Positions 1 to 8,823 of a stretch of DNA of 64,000 nt are shown here, one piece after another. This DNA is from an uncultured Polaribacter sp. (GTDB lineage Bacteria; Bacteroidota; Bacteroidia; Flavobacteriales; Flavobacteriaceae): positions 372,001 to 436,000 of the forward strand of contig NZ_CANMUE010000001.1 in NCBI RefSeq assembly GCF_947500975.1, in the 5' to 3' direction. The position numbers and the translations under genes are program-made. Within the stretch, counting starts at the first letter, position 1. Every line of letters begins with the position of its first letter. The notes under the pieces are model-generated. The model did not search any database. It saw only the letters and a program-made list of their open reading frames with translations, and was not told the DNA's origin.

Positions 1-2123
1 GCTCTATCTGTAACGTATTGCCAAATTTCTTCAGATAAAAATGGCATAAATGGATGTAAAACTTTTAAGTTATTTTCTAAAACTTCAATAATAGCATCAA
101 ATGTCTTTTTATCAATTGGTTGTTGATAAGCAGGCTTAACTATTTCTAATAACCACGAAGAAAAATCATCATTAATTAGTTTATAAATTGCCATTAAAAC
201 ATCTGATAAACGGTATTTAGAGAAATGATCTTCTATTTCTGCCAACGTTTTTTGAAACTTAGCTTCATACCATTCTAAACCAATTTTAGAAGTTTCTGGT
301 TGCGGTAAAGTTTCATCAACTTCCCAACCTTTTATCAAACGGAAAGCATTCCAAATTTTGTTTGCAAATCCTTTTCCTTGCTGACATAAATCTTCATCAA
401 ACATTAAATCGTTACCAGCTGCAGAACTTAGTAAAAGTCCAACTCTTACACCATCAGCACCATACTCTTTAATTAACTTTAAAGCATCAGGAGAGTTTCC
501 TAATTGTTTAGACATTTTTCTTCTTTGTTTGTCTCTAACTAAACCTGTTAAATAAACATTTTCGAAAGGTTTTTCATCTTTATATTCATACCCTGCAACA
601 ATCATTCTTGCAACCCAAAAGAATAAAATATCTGGACCAGTAACTAAATCGTTTGTTGGATAATAATATTTAATTTCTTTGTTTTCTGGGTTTCTAATTC
701 CATCAAAAACAGACATTGGCCATAACCAAGAAGAAAACCAAGTATCTAAAGCATCTTCATCTTGAGTTAAGTCGTTAGTTGTTAATTGTTGGTTATTAGT
801 TTTCTTTTTCGCAAGCTCTAGAGCTGCTTCAATATTCTCTGCTACTATAAAATCTTCTTTTCCGTCTCCATAGAAATATGCAGGAATTTGTTGTCCCCAC
901 CAAAGTTGACGAGAAATATTCCAATCACGAACATTTTCCATCCAATGACGATATGTGTTTTCAAATTTCTTTGGATATAAATTGATATCAGTATCATCAC
1001 CTAAAACCGCTTTAATTGCAGGTTTCGCCAATTCTTCCATCTTTAAAAACCATTGATCTGATAATCTTGGTTCTATAACTGCTTTAGTTCTTTCTGATGT
1101 ACCAACTTTATTGGTATGCACTTCAGTTTTTATTAAAATTCCTTTTTCTTCTAACTCTTTAACAACTTCTTTACGAACTACAAAACGGTCTTTTCCTTGA
1201 TAATGTAAACCAAAAGAATTTAAAGAAGCGTCATCATTAAAAATATCAATTACTTCTAATTTGTGCTTATCTCCTAAATTTTTATCATTTTCATCGTGTG
1301 CAGGTGTAACTTTTAAACAACCTGTACCAAACTCTATATCTACATATTCATCTTCAATAATAGGAATAACTCTATTACATAAAGGTACAATGGCTTTTTT
1401 ACCTTTTAAATGAGTAAAGCGGTCATCATTAGGATTGATACAAATTGCAGTATCTCCAAAAATAGTTTCTGGTCTTGTAGTTGCAATAGTTAACCTATCA
1501 TCAGAACCTTCAATTTTATATTCTAAATAATACAAGTTCCCTTGTCTTTCTTCATGAATTACTTCTTCATCAGAAAGTGTTGTTTTTGCTTCAGGGTCCC
1601 AGTTTACCATTCTGTAACCTCTGTAAATTAAACCTTTGTTGTATAAATCAACAAAAACTTTAATTACAGATTCAGACATTTCTGGATCCATTGTAAAGGC
1701 CGTTCTTTCCCAATCGCAAGAAGCTCCTAACTTTTTTAATTGTTCTAAAATGATTCCTCCATATTCATTTTTCCAATCAAAAGCATGTTGTAAAAATTCC
1801 TCACGTGTTAAATCACTTTTAGAAATTCCTTGTTCTTTTAACTTAGCAACAACTTTTGCTTCTGTAGCTATAGACGCGTGATCTGTACCAGGAACCCAAC
1901 AAGCATTTTTACCTAATAAACGTGCACGCCTAATTAATACATCTTGAATTGTATTATTTAACATATGCCCCATGTGTAAAACTCCTGTTACGTTTGGTGG
2001 CGGGATTACAATTGTGTAAGGCTCTCTTTCATCTGGTGTTGAATGAAAGTAGTTATTTTTCATCCAATATTCATACCATTTATCTTCTACTTTACTTGCA
2101 TCATATTTAGATGGAATATTCAT
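1..2123 (-). CDS. valS: Valyl-tRNA synthetase, N-terminal ~707 residues (3' end beyond window)
   Basis: Class I aminoacyl-tRNA synthetase that charges tRNA-Val in the cytoplasm. The reading frame is open to the window edge, so the C-terminal part is missing. The start at 2123 gives an N-terminus [20 protein letters not shown]. The HIGH signature appears as HMGH near residues 50-53 after PPPNVTGVL, and the KMSKS signature as KMSKQ near residue 537. A GTDHAS motif of the editing/catalytic region is also readable. An unusual Asn/Gln/Thr-rich stretch ([13 protein letters not shown], around residues 436-449) interrupts the normal sequence and looks repeat-derived. The gene is divergent from the DUF1573 gene that follows. 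Identification is firm; only the missing end is unknown. Confidence 0.96.
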   Translation of the reverse strand, partial: MNIPSKYDASKVEDKWYEYWMKNNYFHSTPDEREPYTIVIPPPNVTGVLHMGHMLNNTIQDVLIRRARLLGKNACWVPGTDHASIATEAKVVAKLKEQGISKSDLTREEFLQHAFDWKNEYGGIILEQLKKLGASCDWERTAFTMDPEMSESVIKVFVDLYNKGLIYRGYRMVNWDPEAKTTLSDEEVIHEERQGNLYYLEYKIEGSDDRLTIATTRPETIFGDTAICINPNDDRFTHLKGKKAIVPLCNRVIPIIEDEYVDIEFGTGCLKVTPAHDENDKNLGDKHKLEVIDIFNDDASLNSFGLHYQGKDRFVVRKEVVKELEEKGILIKTEVHTNKVGTSERTKAVIEPRLSDQWFLKMEELAKPAIKAVLGDDTDINLYPKKFENTYRHWMENVRDWNISRQLWWGQQIPAYFYGDGKEDFIVAENIEAALELAKKKTNNQQLTTNDLTQDEDALDTWFSSWLWPMSVFDGIRNPENKEIKYYYPTNDLVTGPDILFFWVARMIVAGYEYKDEKPFENVYLTGLVRDKQRRKMSKQLGNSPDALKLIKEYGADGVRVGLLLSSAAGNDLMFDEDLCQQGKGFANKIWNAFRLIKGWEVDETLPQPETSKIGLEWYEAKFQKTLAEIEDHFSKYRLSDVLMAIYKLINDDFSSWLLEIVKPAYQQPIDKKTFDAIIEVLENNLKVLHPFMPFLSEEIWQYVTDR

Positions 2124-2249
2124 ACTTTGGAATAATTTTTGATATATAGTTGACAAAAATACAACTATCTGTTAGCAACAAAAAAAAACTGTTAACTTTT
2201 TAATTTAAAAAAAAAGTTTAATTTTACATTATTAAATCTCATTCATACA

Positions 2250-2654
2250 ATGAAAACTTATTTTACTTTATTACTAATTTTTACTCTTTCTTTATCTTTT
2301 AATGCTCAAGAATTTAAATTTGAAAAAGAAACTATAGATTATGGAAAAATCGCAAAAGGTTCAGAACGTGAAAGAACATTTGTTTTTACTAATATTGGAG
2401 ATCAACCATTAATTATAAAAAACATTAAATCTAGTTGTGGATGTACAATTCCTGAAAAACCTAAAGAACCAGTTATGCCTGGTGCAGAAGGAAAAATTAA
2501 GGTTTCTTATAATACTAACAGGCTTGGTGGATTTTCTAAATCTATTACCATTTTTTCAAATGCTAAAAGTGAAAGGAAAATTATAAAAATTAAAGGCTTT
2601 GTTGATAAAGGTATTTCTTTAGAAAAAGAAAAAAGTTTACTATCTGAAAATTAA
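2250..2654 (+). CDS. DUF1573 secreted protein
   Basis: Small exported protein of 134 residues. Residues 1-19 form a signal peptide ending at FNA|QE, so it is probably periplasmic or surface-located. The rest matches the DUF1573 pattern: a DYGKI motif, FTNIGDQPLIIKNI, the SSCGCT motif near residues 62-67, and a closing beta strand SITIFSNA. This fold resembles an Ig/ASH-like beta sandwich. Biochemical function is not known for the family, and the conserved CxC pair has been suggested only by pattern to be redox- or metal-related. It stands alone between divergent valS and a convergent protease gene, with 7 bp between stop codons. Confidence 0.85.
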   Translation: MKTYFTLLLIFTLSLSFNAQEFKFEKETIDYGKIAKGSERERTFVFTNIGDQPLIIKNIKSSCGCTIPEKPKEPVMPGAEGKIKVSYNTNRLGGFSKSITIFSNAKSERKIIKIKGFVDKGISLEKEKSLLSEN

Positions 2655-2661
2655 AAATATA

Positions 2662-4002
2662 TTATATTTTTTGTTCTAAACGAAATTCAAACTTTAAAGT
2701 TTCTTCATTTCTCTTAACTGTAATTCTAACTTTTTTATTTACTTTTTCTTGAAATTTATTGATAATATCTGATAACTTGAATTGATGTGCTGGTTTATTA
2801 TTTATTTTTAATATAAAATCACCTTTTTTAATTCCTACCTTATCCGCAGGAGAGTTTTTAACAACATTTCTAATCATAAATAAAGGTTTAAATTCATAGG
2901 AATAACGGGTAATTAAATTGATAGAGTTTCTTTGATTGTTTTGATTTTTAAAGGTATTTGCATGAACTTTTTCATCAATTTCTTTTACAAGTTGTTTCCC
3001 ATAATACATAACATCCAAGCCACTCATATTATAATTAAACTCATCTTTAAATGAAGCATTCTTTTTAAGAACCATTTTTTTATTTGGATAATCTATCCAA
3101 ACTTTAAACCTTTTTAAAACATTGCCACCAATGCTACCATTTCTAGATTTAAAGTGTCTTGCATTATGTGTAGAAACTGAATCTAAAAAAGAAACTGTTG
3201 GCTTTTTAATTTCAAATGAACCTAGTTTAATTTTTGGAATTCTACTTCTATTGCCATAAATAGTACCGCTTAAACCTTCGCCAAGAATATCTTTAAAAAA
3301 GCGAATTGGAGTTTGTATGTTTTTTTTTGTTCCTTCAAATAACCATATTGCATCACTTCCTCCAGAATCTACCAACAATTTTACATCGGTTAACTTACTT
3401 CCAATAGTATCAAGTTGAACTTTTGCATCTATATATGGCTTTTTCCTAAAAAAAGATAAAGGAAAAGTTTCGCACTTATTACAATTTTTATAATTGTATA
3501 ATTTTGGATTATAAAAGTCGATTACTTTCGATCTATAATTTATTTTAACAATAAAATTCTTTAATAAATTATAACCAATAATACCATGAATGGTTACTCC
3601 CATTTTAGCTGAAAAATCAAAATAATCATTAAGCACCACATAAACTGTTTCATTATACCCCTTCATTTTTTTTAAAGACAACTTGTTATTTTTTGATACC
3701 AATGCATTAACAGCAACACCTTCTCCTAAACCTTGCAAAGCAACTTTCTTTACACTATTTAAACCTATACTATCATTTTGAGAGATATTAAAAAGTATGG
3801 TTTTATTAACACCAGTATCTAAAATAAAAGAAAGTTTTTTATTATTAATTTCTAAAGGAATAATTATTAAGTTATTAATTAACTTAAAACTTACTCTTTG
3901 TCGTTTTTGGTTTTCATTTAAAAACCGAAAACCATCTTGCCCATTAACTGTTAGTTGAGAATTAAAAATGAAGATTATAAAAAATAAAAGTACTTTTTTC
4001 AA
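2662..4002 (-). CDS. Retropepsin-like aspartyl protease with C-terminal PDZ domain
   Basis: Predicted secreted aspartic protease of 446 residues. A signal peptide covers about residues 1-21. Two catalytic-type motifs are present: DTG at 62-64 (SFILDTGVNKT) and DSG at 212-214 (LLVDSGGSDAIW), so one chain carries both lobes. A PDZ domain follows at about 370-440 (NSPADKVGIKKGDFILKINN). This architecture is common in Bacteroidota as 'aspartyl protease family protein'; its substrates are unknown. It is transcribed alone, convergent with the DUF1573 gene and divergent from the aminotransferase gene. The C-terminus lacks a recognisable type IX sorting signal, so it may be periplasmic. Confidence 0.9.
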   Translation of the reverse strand: MKKVLLFFIIFIFNSQLTVNGQDGFRFLNENQKRQRVSFKLINNLIIIPLEINNKKLSFILDTGVNKTILFNISQNDSIGLNSVKKVALQGLGEGVAVNALVSKNNKLSLKKMKGYNETVYVVLNDYFDFSAKMGVTIHGIIGYNLLKNFIVKINYRSKVIDFYNPKLYNYKNCNKCETFPLSFFRKKPYIDAKVQLDTIGSKLTDVKLLVDSGGSDAIWLFEGTKKNIQTPIRFFKDILGEGLSGTIYGNRSRIPKIKLGSFEIKKPTVSFLDSVSTHNARHFKSRNGSIGGNVLKRFKVWIDYPNKKMVLKKNASFKDEFNYNMSGLDVMYYGKQLVKEIDEKVHANTFKNQNNQRNSINLITRYSYEFKPLFMIRNVVKNSPADKVGIKKGDFILKINNKPAHQFKLSDIINKFQEKVNKKVRITVKRNEETLKFEFRLEQKI

Positions 4003-4154
4003 TGAAAAATGTTAAAATGAAAAAGTAAGATACAAACTTTAAGATGTTCTTTTATTTTTTTTAGCAAAAGTTTAACCTTTTAAAGATTCCAAAATAGAAG
4101 TGAGAAATAAAATATATTTCGCAAATTTGCATACACATTAAATCAAAAAATATT

Positions 4155-5345
4155 ATGCCTTTAATATCTAAAAAAGGAATTCAAATGCCAGAATCTCCTA
4201 TCAGGAAATTGGTACCATTTGCAGAAGATGCTAAAAAAAGAGGTGTTAATGTTTTTCATTTAAATATTGGGCAACCAGATATTAAAACACCACAAATTGC
4301 TTTAGACGCAGTAAAAAACAACACAATTAAAACATTATCTTACGCTCGTTCTGAAGGTTCTGAAGAATACAGAATAAAATTGGCAAACTACTATAGAAAC
4401 AAAAGTATGCATGTTTCTGCAAATAATATAATTGCAACAACTGGCGGGTCTGAAGCTTTGCTTTTTACAATTGGAAGTATTACAGATCCTGGTGATGAAA
4501 TAATTATACCAGAGCCTTTTTATGCAAATTATAACGGTTTTTCAACAGCATCTGGGGTAACTGTAGTTCCTGTAATTTCTAAAATTGAAGATAATTTTGA
4601 GCTTCCGAAAATTGAAGAGTTTGAAAAACTAATTACAAAAAAAACAAAAGCAATTTTAATTTGTAATCCAGGAAATCCTACAGGATATTTATATTCAAAA
4701 GAAGAAATAGAAAAGCTAAAACAAATTGTTTTAAAGCATGATTTATTTTTAATTGCTGATGAAGTTTACAGAGAATTCACTTATGATGGTTTAGAACATC
4801 ATTCAATAATGTCTTTTGATGGCTTAGAGGAAAACGCTATAATTATTGATTCTGTATCAAAAAGATACAGTATGTGTGGAGCTAGAATTGGTTGCATCGT
4901 TTCTAAAAATAATACTTTTATTAAAACTGCTATAAAATTTGCACAAGCAAGACTAAGTCCACCAACATATGCATTACTAGCAAGTGAAGCTGCTTTAGAC
5001 ACCCCGCAAAGCTATTTTGATGAAGTTATTGATGAATATGTAGAAAGAAGAGATACTTTGATTAACGAGTTGCAAAAAATTGAGGGTATAAAAGTTGCCA
5101 AACCAAAAGGAGCTTTTTACTGTATTGCTGAGTTACCCGTTAATGATTCTGATGATTTTGCTCAATGGTTGTTGGAAAAATTTAACCATAATAATGAAAC
5201 TGTTATGGTTGCACCTGCAAGTGGATTTTATTCTACTCCAGGAGAAGGTAAAAATCAAGTTAGAATTGCTTATGTATTGAACAAAAAGAATTTAATTAAA
5301 TCTGTAGAAATTTTAGCAGAAGCCTTAAAAAAATATAAAAATTAG
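4155..5345 (+). CDS. Pyridoxal-phosphate aminotransferase, class I (aspartate aminotransferase-like)
   Basis: Fold-type I PLP aminotransferase of 396 residues, likely acting on aspartate or another amino acid with 2-oxoglutarate. Visible motifs are NPGNPTG at 171-177, ADEVY at 201-205 with the Asp that contacts the pyridine nitrogen, and the Schiff-base lysine K236 in DSVSKRYSMCG. Length fits subfamily I-gamma AspAT/aminotransferase A. A CAAATTTG box about 35 bp upstream of the ATG is one mismatch from the flavobacterial -10. The stop codon is immediately followed by the TTG start of murB, so the two genes form one transcript. Substrate specificity cannot be read from the sequence. Confidence 0.92.
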   Translation: MPLISKKGIQMPESPIRKLVPFAEDAKKRGVNVFHLNIGQPDIKTPQIALDAVKNNTIKTLSYARSEGSEEYRIKLANYYRNKSMHVSANNIIATTGGSEALLFTIGSITDPGDEIIIPEPFYANYNGFSTASGVTVVPVISKIEDNFELPKIEEFEKLITKKTKAILICNPGNPTGYLYSKEEIEKLKQIVLKHDLFLIADEVYREFTYDGLEHHSIMSFDGLEENAIIIDSVSKRYSMCGARIGCIVSKNNTFIKTAIKFAQARLSPPTYALLASEAALDTPQSYFDEVIDEYVERRDTLINELQKIEGIKVAKPKGAFYCIAELPVNDSDDFAQWLLEKFNHNNETVMVAPASGFYSTPGEGKNQVRIAYVLNKKNLIKSVEILAEALKKYKN

Positions 5346-6356
5346 TTGAAAATTTCACAAAACATATCGCTTAAAAATTATAATACTTTTGGTATAAATG
5401 TAACTGCAAAACGTTTTATTTCTATTGATTCTGTTTATGAATTACAACAACTTTTAAAAGTTGAAAAAGATATTTTTTTAATTTCTGGTGGAAGTAATAT
5501 GTTACTAACAAAAGATATTGAAAATTTAGTAGTACATATTAATATCAAAGGAATTTCTATTGATAAAGAAAACAATAACGATGTTTATTTAACCGTAAAT
5601 GCTGGTGAAAATTGGCACGAATTTGTACTTTGGTGTGTAGAAAACAATTATGGCGGAATTGAAAATCTATCATTGATTCCTGGCAATGTTGGTACATGTC
5701 CAATACAAAACATTGGCGCTTACGGAATTGAAGTAAAAGACACAATTACAAAAGTAGAAGCGATAGAAATTAAGACTGGAAAATTGGTTCAATTTTCTAA
5801 TCAAGAATGTGATTTTGGTTACCGAAACTCAATTTTTAAGAATGATAAAAAAGGAAAATATATTATTTGTTCTGTAAGCTTTCATTTAACAAAATCAAAC
5901 CATAATTTAAATAGTTCTTATGGTGCAATCGAAACAGAATTAGCTTCCAATAAAATTACAAATCCTACTTTAAAAGATATTTCTGATGCAGTAATTGCTA
6001 TCAGAAAATCTAAATTACCCGATCCTAAAGAAATTGGAAATAGTGGTAGTTTTTTTAAAAACCCAGTAATTTCAAGAACTCAGTTTTTAAAACTTCAAAA
6101 AAAACACCCTAATATTCCAAGTTATATAGTTTCAAGTACTGAAACTAAAGTACCTGCTGGATGGTTAATAGAACAAGCTGGATTTAAAGGGAAACGATTT
6201 GGAGAATATGGCGTTCATGAAAAACAGGCTTTAGTTCTTGTAAATTATGGTAAAGCTACAGGAAAAGAAATTTATGAGTTAGCTAAAAAAATTCAAGACA
6301 CAATCTTTAAAAAATTTGAAATTCCTTTAGAAATAGAGGTAAATATTATTCAATAA
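5346..6356 (+). CDS. murB: UDP-N-acetylmuramate dehydrogenase (MurB)
   Basis: FAD enzyme that reduces UDP-GlcNAc-enolpyruvate to UDP-MurNAc in peptidoglycan precursor synthesis. The 336-residue product has the FAD-binding motif SGGSNMLL, the substrate region SLIPGNVGTCPIQNIGAYG, and the late motif NSGSFFKNP containing the conserved catalytic serine region, plus PAGWLIEQAGFKG. This is the longer E. coli-like type I form. The start is TTG, directly abutting the upstream aminotransferase stop codon; no ATG fits as well because the N-terminal NISLKNYNTFG motif must be kept. It is therefore probably translationally coupled to the aminotransferase gene. Confidence 0.96.
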   Translation: MKISQNISLKNYNTFGINVTAKRFISIDSVYELQQLLKVEKDIFLISGGSNMLLTKDIENLVVHINIKGISIDKENNNDVYLTVNAGENWHEFVLWCVENNYGGIENLSLIPGNVGTCPIQNIGAYGIEVKDTITKVEAIEIKTGKLVQFSNQECDFGYRNSIFKNDKKGKYIICSVSFHLTKSNHNLNSSYGAIETELASNKITNPTLKDISDAVIAIRKSKLPDPKEIGNSGSFFKNPVISRTQFLKLQKKHPNIPSYIVSSTETKVPAGWLIEQAGFKGKRFGEYGVHEKQALVLVNYGKATGKEIYELAKKIQDTIFKKFEIPLEIEVNIIQ

Positions 6357-6460
6357 AAAAGACTTCAAACCTAAGTAAGAAGTCCTTTCATCGAATTAAC
6401 CCAATTCAATTTTAATCTTTAGATGTTTTAAAAAATAAAAACTTGCGGTAAAAGTTTATT
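6355..6460 (-). ncRNA. Candidate small RNA unit 2 (copy of the 6.5 kb unit)
   Basis: On the minus strand this stretch reads ACCGCAAGTTTTT, then ACATCTAAAGAT, then a short hairpin GAATT/AATTC around a GGGTT loop (6393-6407), then a GACTTC/GAAGTC stem (6361-6384) followed by six Ts. It is a partial copy of the unit at 6484-6600 and would also serve as the murB 3' terminator from the other side. No promoter was found between the two units, so it may be a 3' UTR extension of the DUF2490 transcript rather than a separate RNA. Confidence 0.4.
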
Positions 6461-6608
6461 TATTTTAATAATTTTAAAATTTCTTAAAAAAAGAAGTCCT
6501 GTATATAAATATACAAGACTTCCTAAAACTTAAAATAATTATCCCAACAATTATTTTATCTTTAGATGTATTAAAAAATAAAAACTTGCGGTAAAAGTTT
6601 ATTTATTT
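6413..6608. repeat. Imperfect direct repeat, ~50 bp, two copies 143 bp apart
   Basis: Positions 6417-6465 and 6560-6608 share a nearly identical block containing TTTAGATG, then TTAAAAAATAAAA, ACTTGCGGT and AAAAGTTTATTTATTTT; I see only a couple of mismatches. The second copy overlaps the last codons of the DUF2490 gene. Each copy is followed, on the minus strand, by a small hairpin and a terminator-like stem, so the duplicated unit is the whole 143 bp segment rather than only the 50 bp core. Confidence 0.8.
6484..6600 (-). ncRNA. 3' UTR / candidate small RNA unit 1 downstream of the DUF2490 gene
   Basis: Read on the minus strand: immediately after the DUF2490 stop codon comes ACCGCAAGTTTTT, then a 9-bp perfect hairpin AAAATAATT/AATTATTTT around a GTTGGGAT loop (6532-6557), then a 14-bp stem with one mismatch (6493-6506 with 6509-6522) followed by seven Ts. 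The final stem is a convincing intrinsic terminator. The hairpin with a G run in the loop ahead of a terminator recurs at 8.8 kb and three times at 20.6-21.1 kb. Confidence 0.45.
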
Positions 6609-7303
6609 TTAAAACGATATATATATTTTAATCCTACTATATTTTTAGTGTCAGGTAAATCAACATTTAACTCTTTTTCTATTCTGTAAAAAGCACCTAT
6701 TTTTCCAAAATCTTTTAAATTATAATCAGTTCCAAGAGTTAATCTATATTTATTAAATCCATTATCTTTTCCTTCTTGAAACCTATTAAAAATTTCTGCA
6801 GAAAACTTTGGATCTAATTTCCAATTATTAATATCATATTCTATTGAGGTTTTAAAACGAAGGTTTTGATTCACAAAATCACCTTCAGCATAAGAAACTC
6901 CTATTTCATTTTTATTTTGATAACGCAGCCTATATCCTAATTTAAAATTTTTAATTTGGTGTTTATAGCTTGCATCAATATTAAACCTAAAGTAATTATC
7001 ATACCCTTGTACATTACCTGTATTATCATTTTCGCTAATATAACGTAGACCTGCTCCAATTTTAAAACCTTTAAATAATTTATAAGCACCACTTAACTCT
7101 GTAAAGTATTCATCAACAACAGAAATATTTTCTTTGAAACGTAATTGCCCTGCAAAACCAAAACTTAACTTATTGTTTAATTTATAATCTACACCAACTG
7201 TATTCCAAGAAGCCCAATCTGTATCTCCTTCTGTTTGAGCATAATTTATTGTGGTAAAAAGTACTAAAATTACAAGTAATATTTTTTTGATTGTATTTTT
7301 CAT
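6599..7303 (-). CDS. DUF2490 outer-membrane beta-barrel-like protein
   Basis: 234-residue exported protein with a signal peptide (residues 1-22, ending NYAQ). The remainder alternates amphipathic beta strands (for example FGFAGQLRFKENI, GYRLRYQNKNEIG, LTLGTDYNLK) and ends in YRFKN, as expected of a small outer-membrane barrel of the DUF2490 family. No function is established. It is the last gene of a minus-strand trio with DUF4956 (20 bp upstream) and the VTC-like gene, and it is followed at once by a repeated hairpin unit and terminator. The context suggests it forms the outer-membrane part of the CotH/VTC locus. Confidence 0.85.
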   Translation of the reverse strand: MKNTIKKILLVILVLFTTINYAQTEGDTDWASWNTVGVDYKLNNKLSFGFAGQLRFKENISVVDEYFTELSGAYKLFKGFKIGAGLRYISENDNTGNVQGYDNYFRFNIDASYKHQIKNFKLGYRLRYQNKNEIGVSYAEGDFVNQNLRFKTSIEYDINNWKLDPKFSAEIFNRFQEGKDNGFNKYRLTLGTDYNLKDFGKIGAFYRIEKELNVDLPDTKNIVGLKYIYRFKNK

Positions 7304-7323
7304 AATGTTTGTTATTAGGTATA

Positions 7324-7923
7324 TTATTTATTGTAATAATAGATAGTAAGAACTGCGGTATCTCTTAAAAAATCTATATTACCAATTTTAATATTATTTA
7401 TTACTAAACCTGTTCTTTCTTCTAAATCTTCTTTTAATAAGTTATAATTTTGAGGTTTTATATTGTCTACATTTTCATAAACAATTTCTTTTGAAATTTC
7501 ATGTTTTAAATGCCATACTTTTTCAATAATAGCTATAGATAATACAATTATACTATTTGCTATTATTATTTCTGTTAAACTCATTTTTCTGTTAGCTAAA
7601 GAGTTCATTACAGATACACCTATTACAACAAATAAATAGGTCATTTCTTTAATATTTATAGCATCGGTTCTATATCTAATAATACCAAAAATTGCAAAAA
7701 GACCAAGTGCCATACCAATATCTAACTCAAACTTTTTAAGGGTAAAACATAAGAAAAAAACAATAAAACTAATCATGTAAAAAGTAAAAAGATAATCTTT
7801 ACGTTTTGTTTTTGAGTAATACAGCCATCTTATAATTAGTGTTAAAAAGGTTAGGTTTATTAAAAAACGAAATGACATTTTATAAAAGTCGTCATCAAAA
7901 AGTGGTATGTTTAAAAATTCCAT
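7324..7923 (-). CDS. DUF4956 membrane protein
   Basis: 199-residue inner-membrane protein. Hydrophobic segments are visible at about residues 19-33, 44-60, 66-82, 91-107 and 115-132, with a cytosolic C-terminal domain of about 65 residues ending in AVLTIYYYNK. The family motif region GLFAIFGIIRYRTDAINIKEMTYLF is typical of DUF4956 (described here in short; conserved IRYRT core). DUF4956 genes are repeatedly found beside VTC/CYTH polyphosphate polymerase-like and CotH genes in bacteria, but the biochemical role is unknown. The gene starts 2 bp after the VTC-like stop, so co-translation is likely. Confidence 0.85.
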   Translation of the reverse strand: MEFLNIPLFDDDFYKMSFRFLINLTFLTLIIRWLYYSKTKRKDYLFTFYMISFIVFFLCFTLKKFELDIGMALGLFAIFGIIRYRTDAINIKEMTYLFVVIGVSVMNSLANRKMSLTEIIIANSIIVLSIAIIEKVWHLKHEISKEIVYENVDNIKPQNYNLLKEDLEERTGLVINNIKIGNIDFLRDTAVLTIYYYNK

Positions 7924-7925
7924 AA

Positions 7926-8675
7926 TTATGCTATTGTTTTATTTATTCTTATTAATTTTTTCTTGAAAATATTATATTTTAAATCTTTGTAAAGACTAAT
8001 CATACCAATACAATATTTACTAATACTGTAAGGGTGTTGTTTAATTGATTTTAAAGCTTTTACTATTTTAGATTTTCTATTAAAGCGTTCTTGTTTTACC
8101 TCTACAACTACTAGGTTTTCATAGCTTTTTTTAATTTCATTTATTTTGTATGTTAAATTTAAATCTATTGTTACTCTTTCTTTGTTTTTTAAATTTACCA
8201 GTGTAATTCTATTAAAACCATTCCATAAACTTGGCTCTAAATCATATTGTGTATTTGTAGTATTTAAAATAAATTCTTTTGAAGATTTTGATAAATCTAT
8301 TTCAAAATCATTTACAGGAATTCTTGTTTTATTCGTTTCTCCTTTACCATTTTTTTGTTTAATCTCTAAAAAACATAAATCAGATTCTATATATTTTCTT
8401 TGCCTTATTTTTGTTCTATTATTTTTTCCGTTATGATGATCATTGTAAAATTTATTTTCTGAAGTATCAAAATATAATGATGAATAACTCATGATTCTGT
8501 CAGTATTAATTTCTAATACATTATAATCATTTTTAATATTCTTTAGAATTAAGTTCAGTTCACTTTTGTTAATTACAAATTTTGTATCCGTCCTTTTCAT
8601 TAACGCAACACTATTCATTTCTTTTAAAGAAATAGGTAAAAAATCTTTAATTAATATTTGAATATCATTTAACAT
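7926..8675 (-). CDS. VTC/CYTH-domain protein (polyphosphate polymerase-like)
   Basis: 249-residue soluble protein of the VTC domain family, which belongs to the CYTH tunnel fold; eukaryotic Vtc4 uses it to make polyphosphate from ATP. Visible features fit the fold: an initial MKRTDTKFVINKSEL with basic residues, YFDTSENKFYNDHHNGK, RTKIRQRKY with clustered Arg/Lys for phosphate binding, LEIKQKNGKGETNKTRI, and a closing VVVEVKQERFNRKSKI with alternating acidic residues for metal. Bacterial members may use another nucleotide or phosphorylated substrate. It heads a VTC-DUF4956-DUF2490 operon and is separated from the SCO1 gene by a terminator. Confidence 0.85.
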   Translation of the reverse strand: MLNDIQILIKDFLPISLKEMNSVALMKRTDTKFVINKSELNLILKNIKNDYNVLEINTDRIMSYSSLYFDTSENKFYNDHHNGKNNRTKIRQRKYIESDLCFLEIKQKNGKGETNKTRIPVNDFEIDLSKSSKEFILNTTNTQYDLEPSLWNGFNRITLVNLKNKERVTIDLNLTYKINEIKKSYENLVVVEVKQERFNRKSKIVKALKSIKQHPYSISKYCIGMISLYKDLKYNIFKKKLIRINKTIA

Positions 8676-8761
8676 TTTATATAAATTTGTTTTAACTTCT
8701 TTATTTTTTTAGATCATTATATTCTATAAAACTTATGATTAAAGCTTTAAATAGAAGAAAA

Positions 8762-8823
8762 AAACGCCTTATCTTTTTACAGATAAAGCATTTTATTTGT
8801 AATAACCCCCACAATTATTACAA
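8762..8823 (-). terminator. G-loop hairpin plus intrinsic terminator after the SCO1 gene
   Basis: On the minus strand a 9-bp perfect hairpin TTGTAATAA/TTATTACAA (8797-8805 with 8815-8823) encloses a loop with five Gs and overlaps the SCO1 stop codon. It is followed by a second stem GCTTTATCT/AGATAAGGC (8766-8789) and seven Ts, an intrinsic terminator. The arrangement is the same as in the 6.5 kb and 20.6-21.1 kb units. Confidence 0.75.

Noticed and set aside
1636..1881. 81-codon plus-strand frame within valS
   Set aside because: It is antisense to conserved ValRS sequence and has no supporting signals.
8146..8436. 96-codon plus-strand frame inside the VTC-like gene
   Set aside because: Shadow of a real gene; the Phe/Leu/Ser-rich product is typical of antisense A/T-rich DNA.
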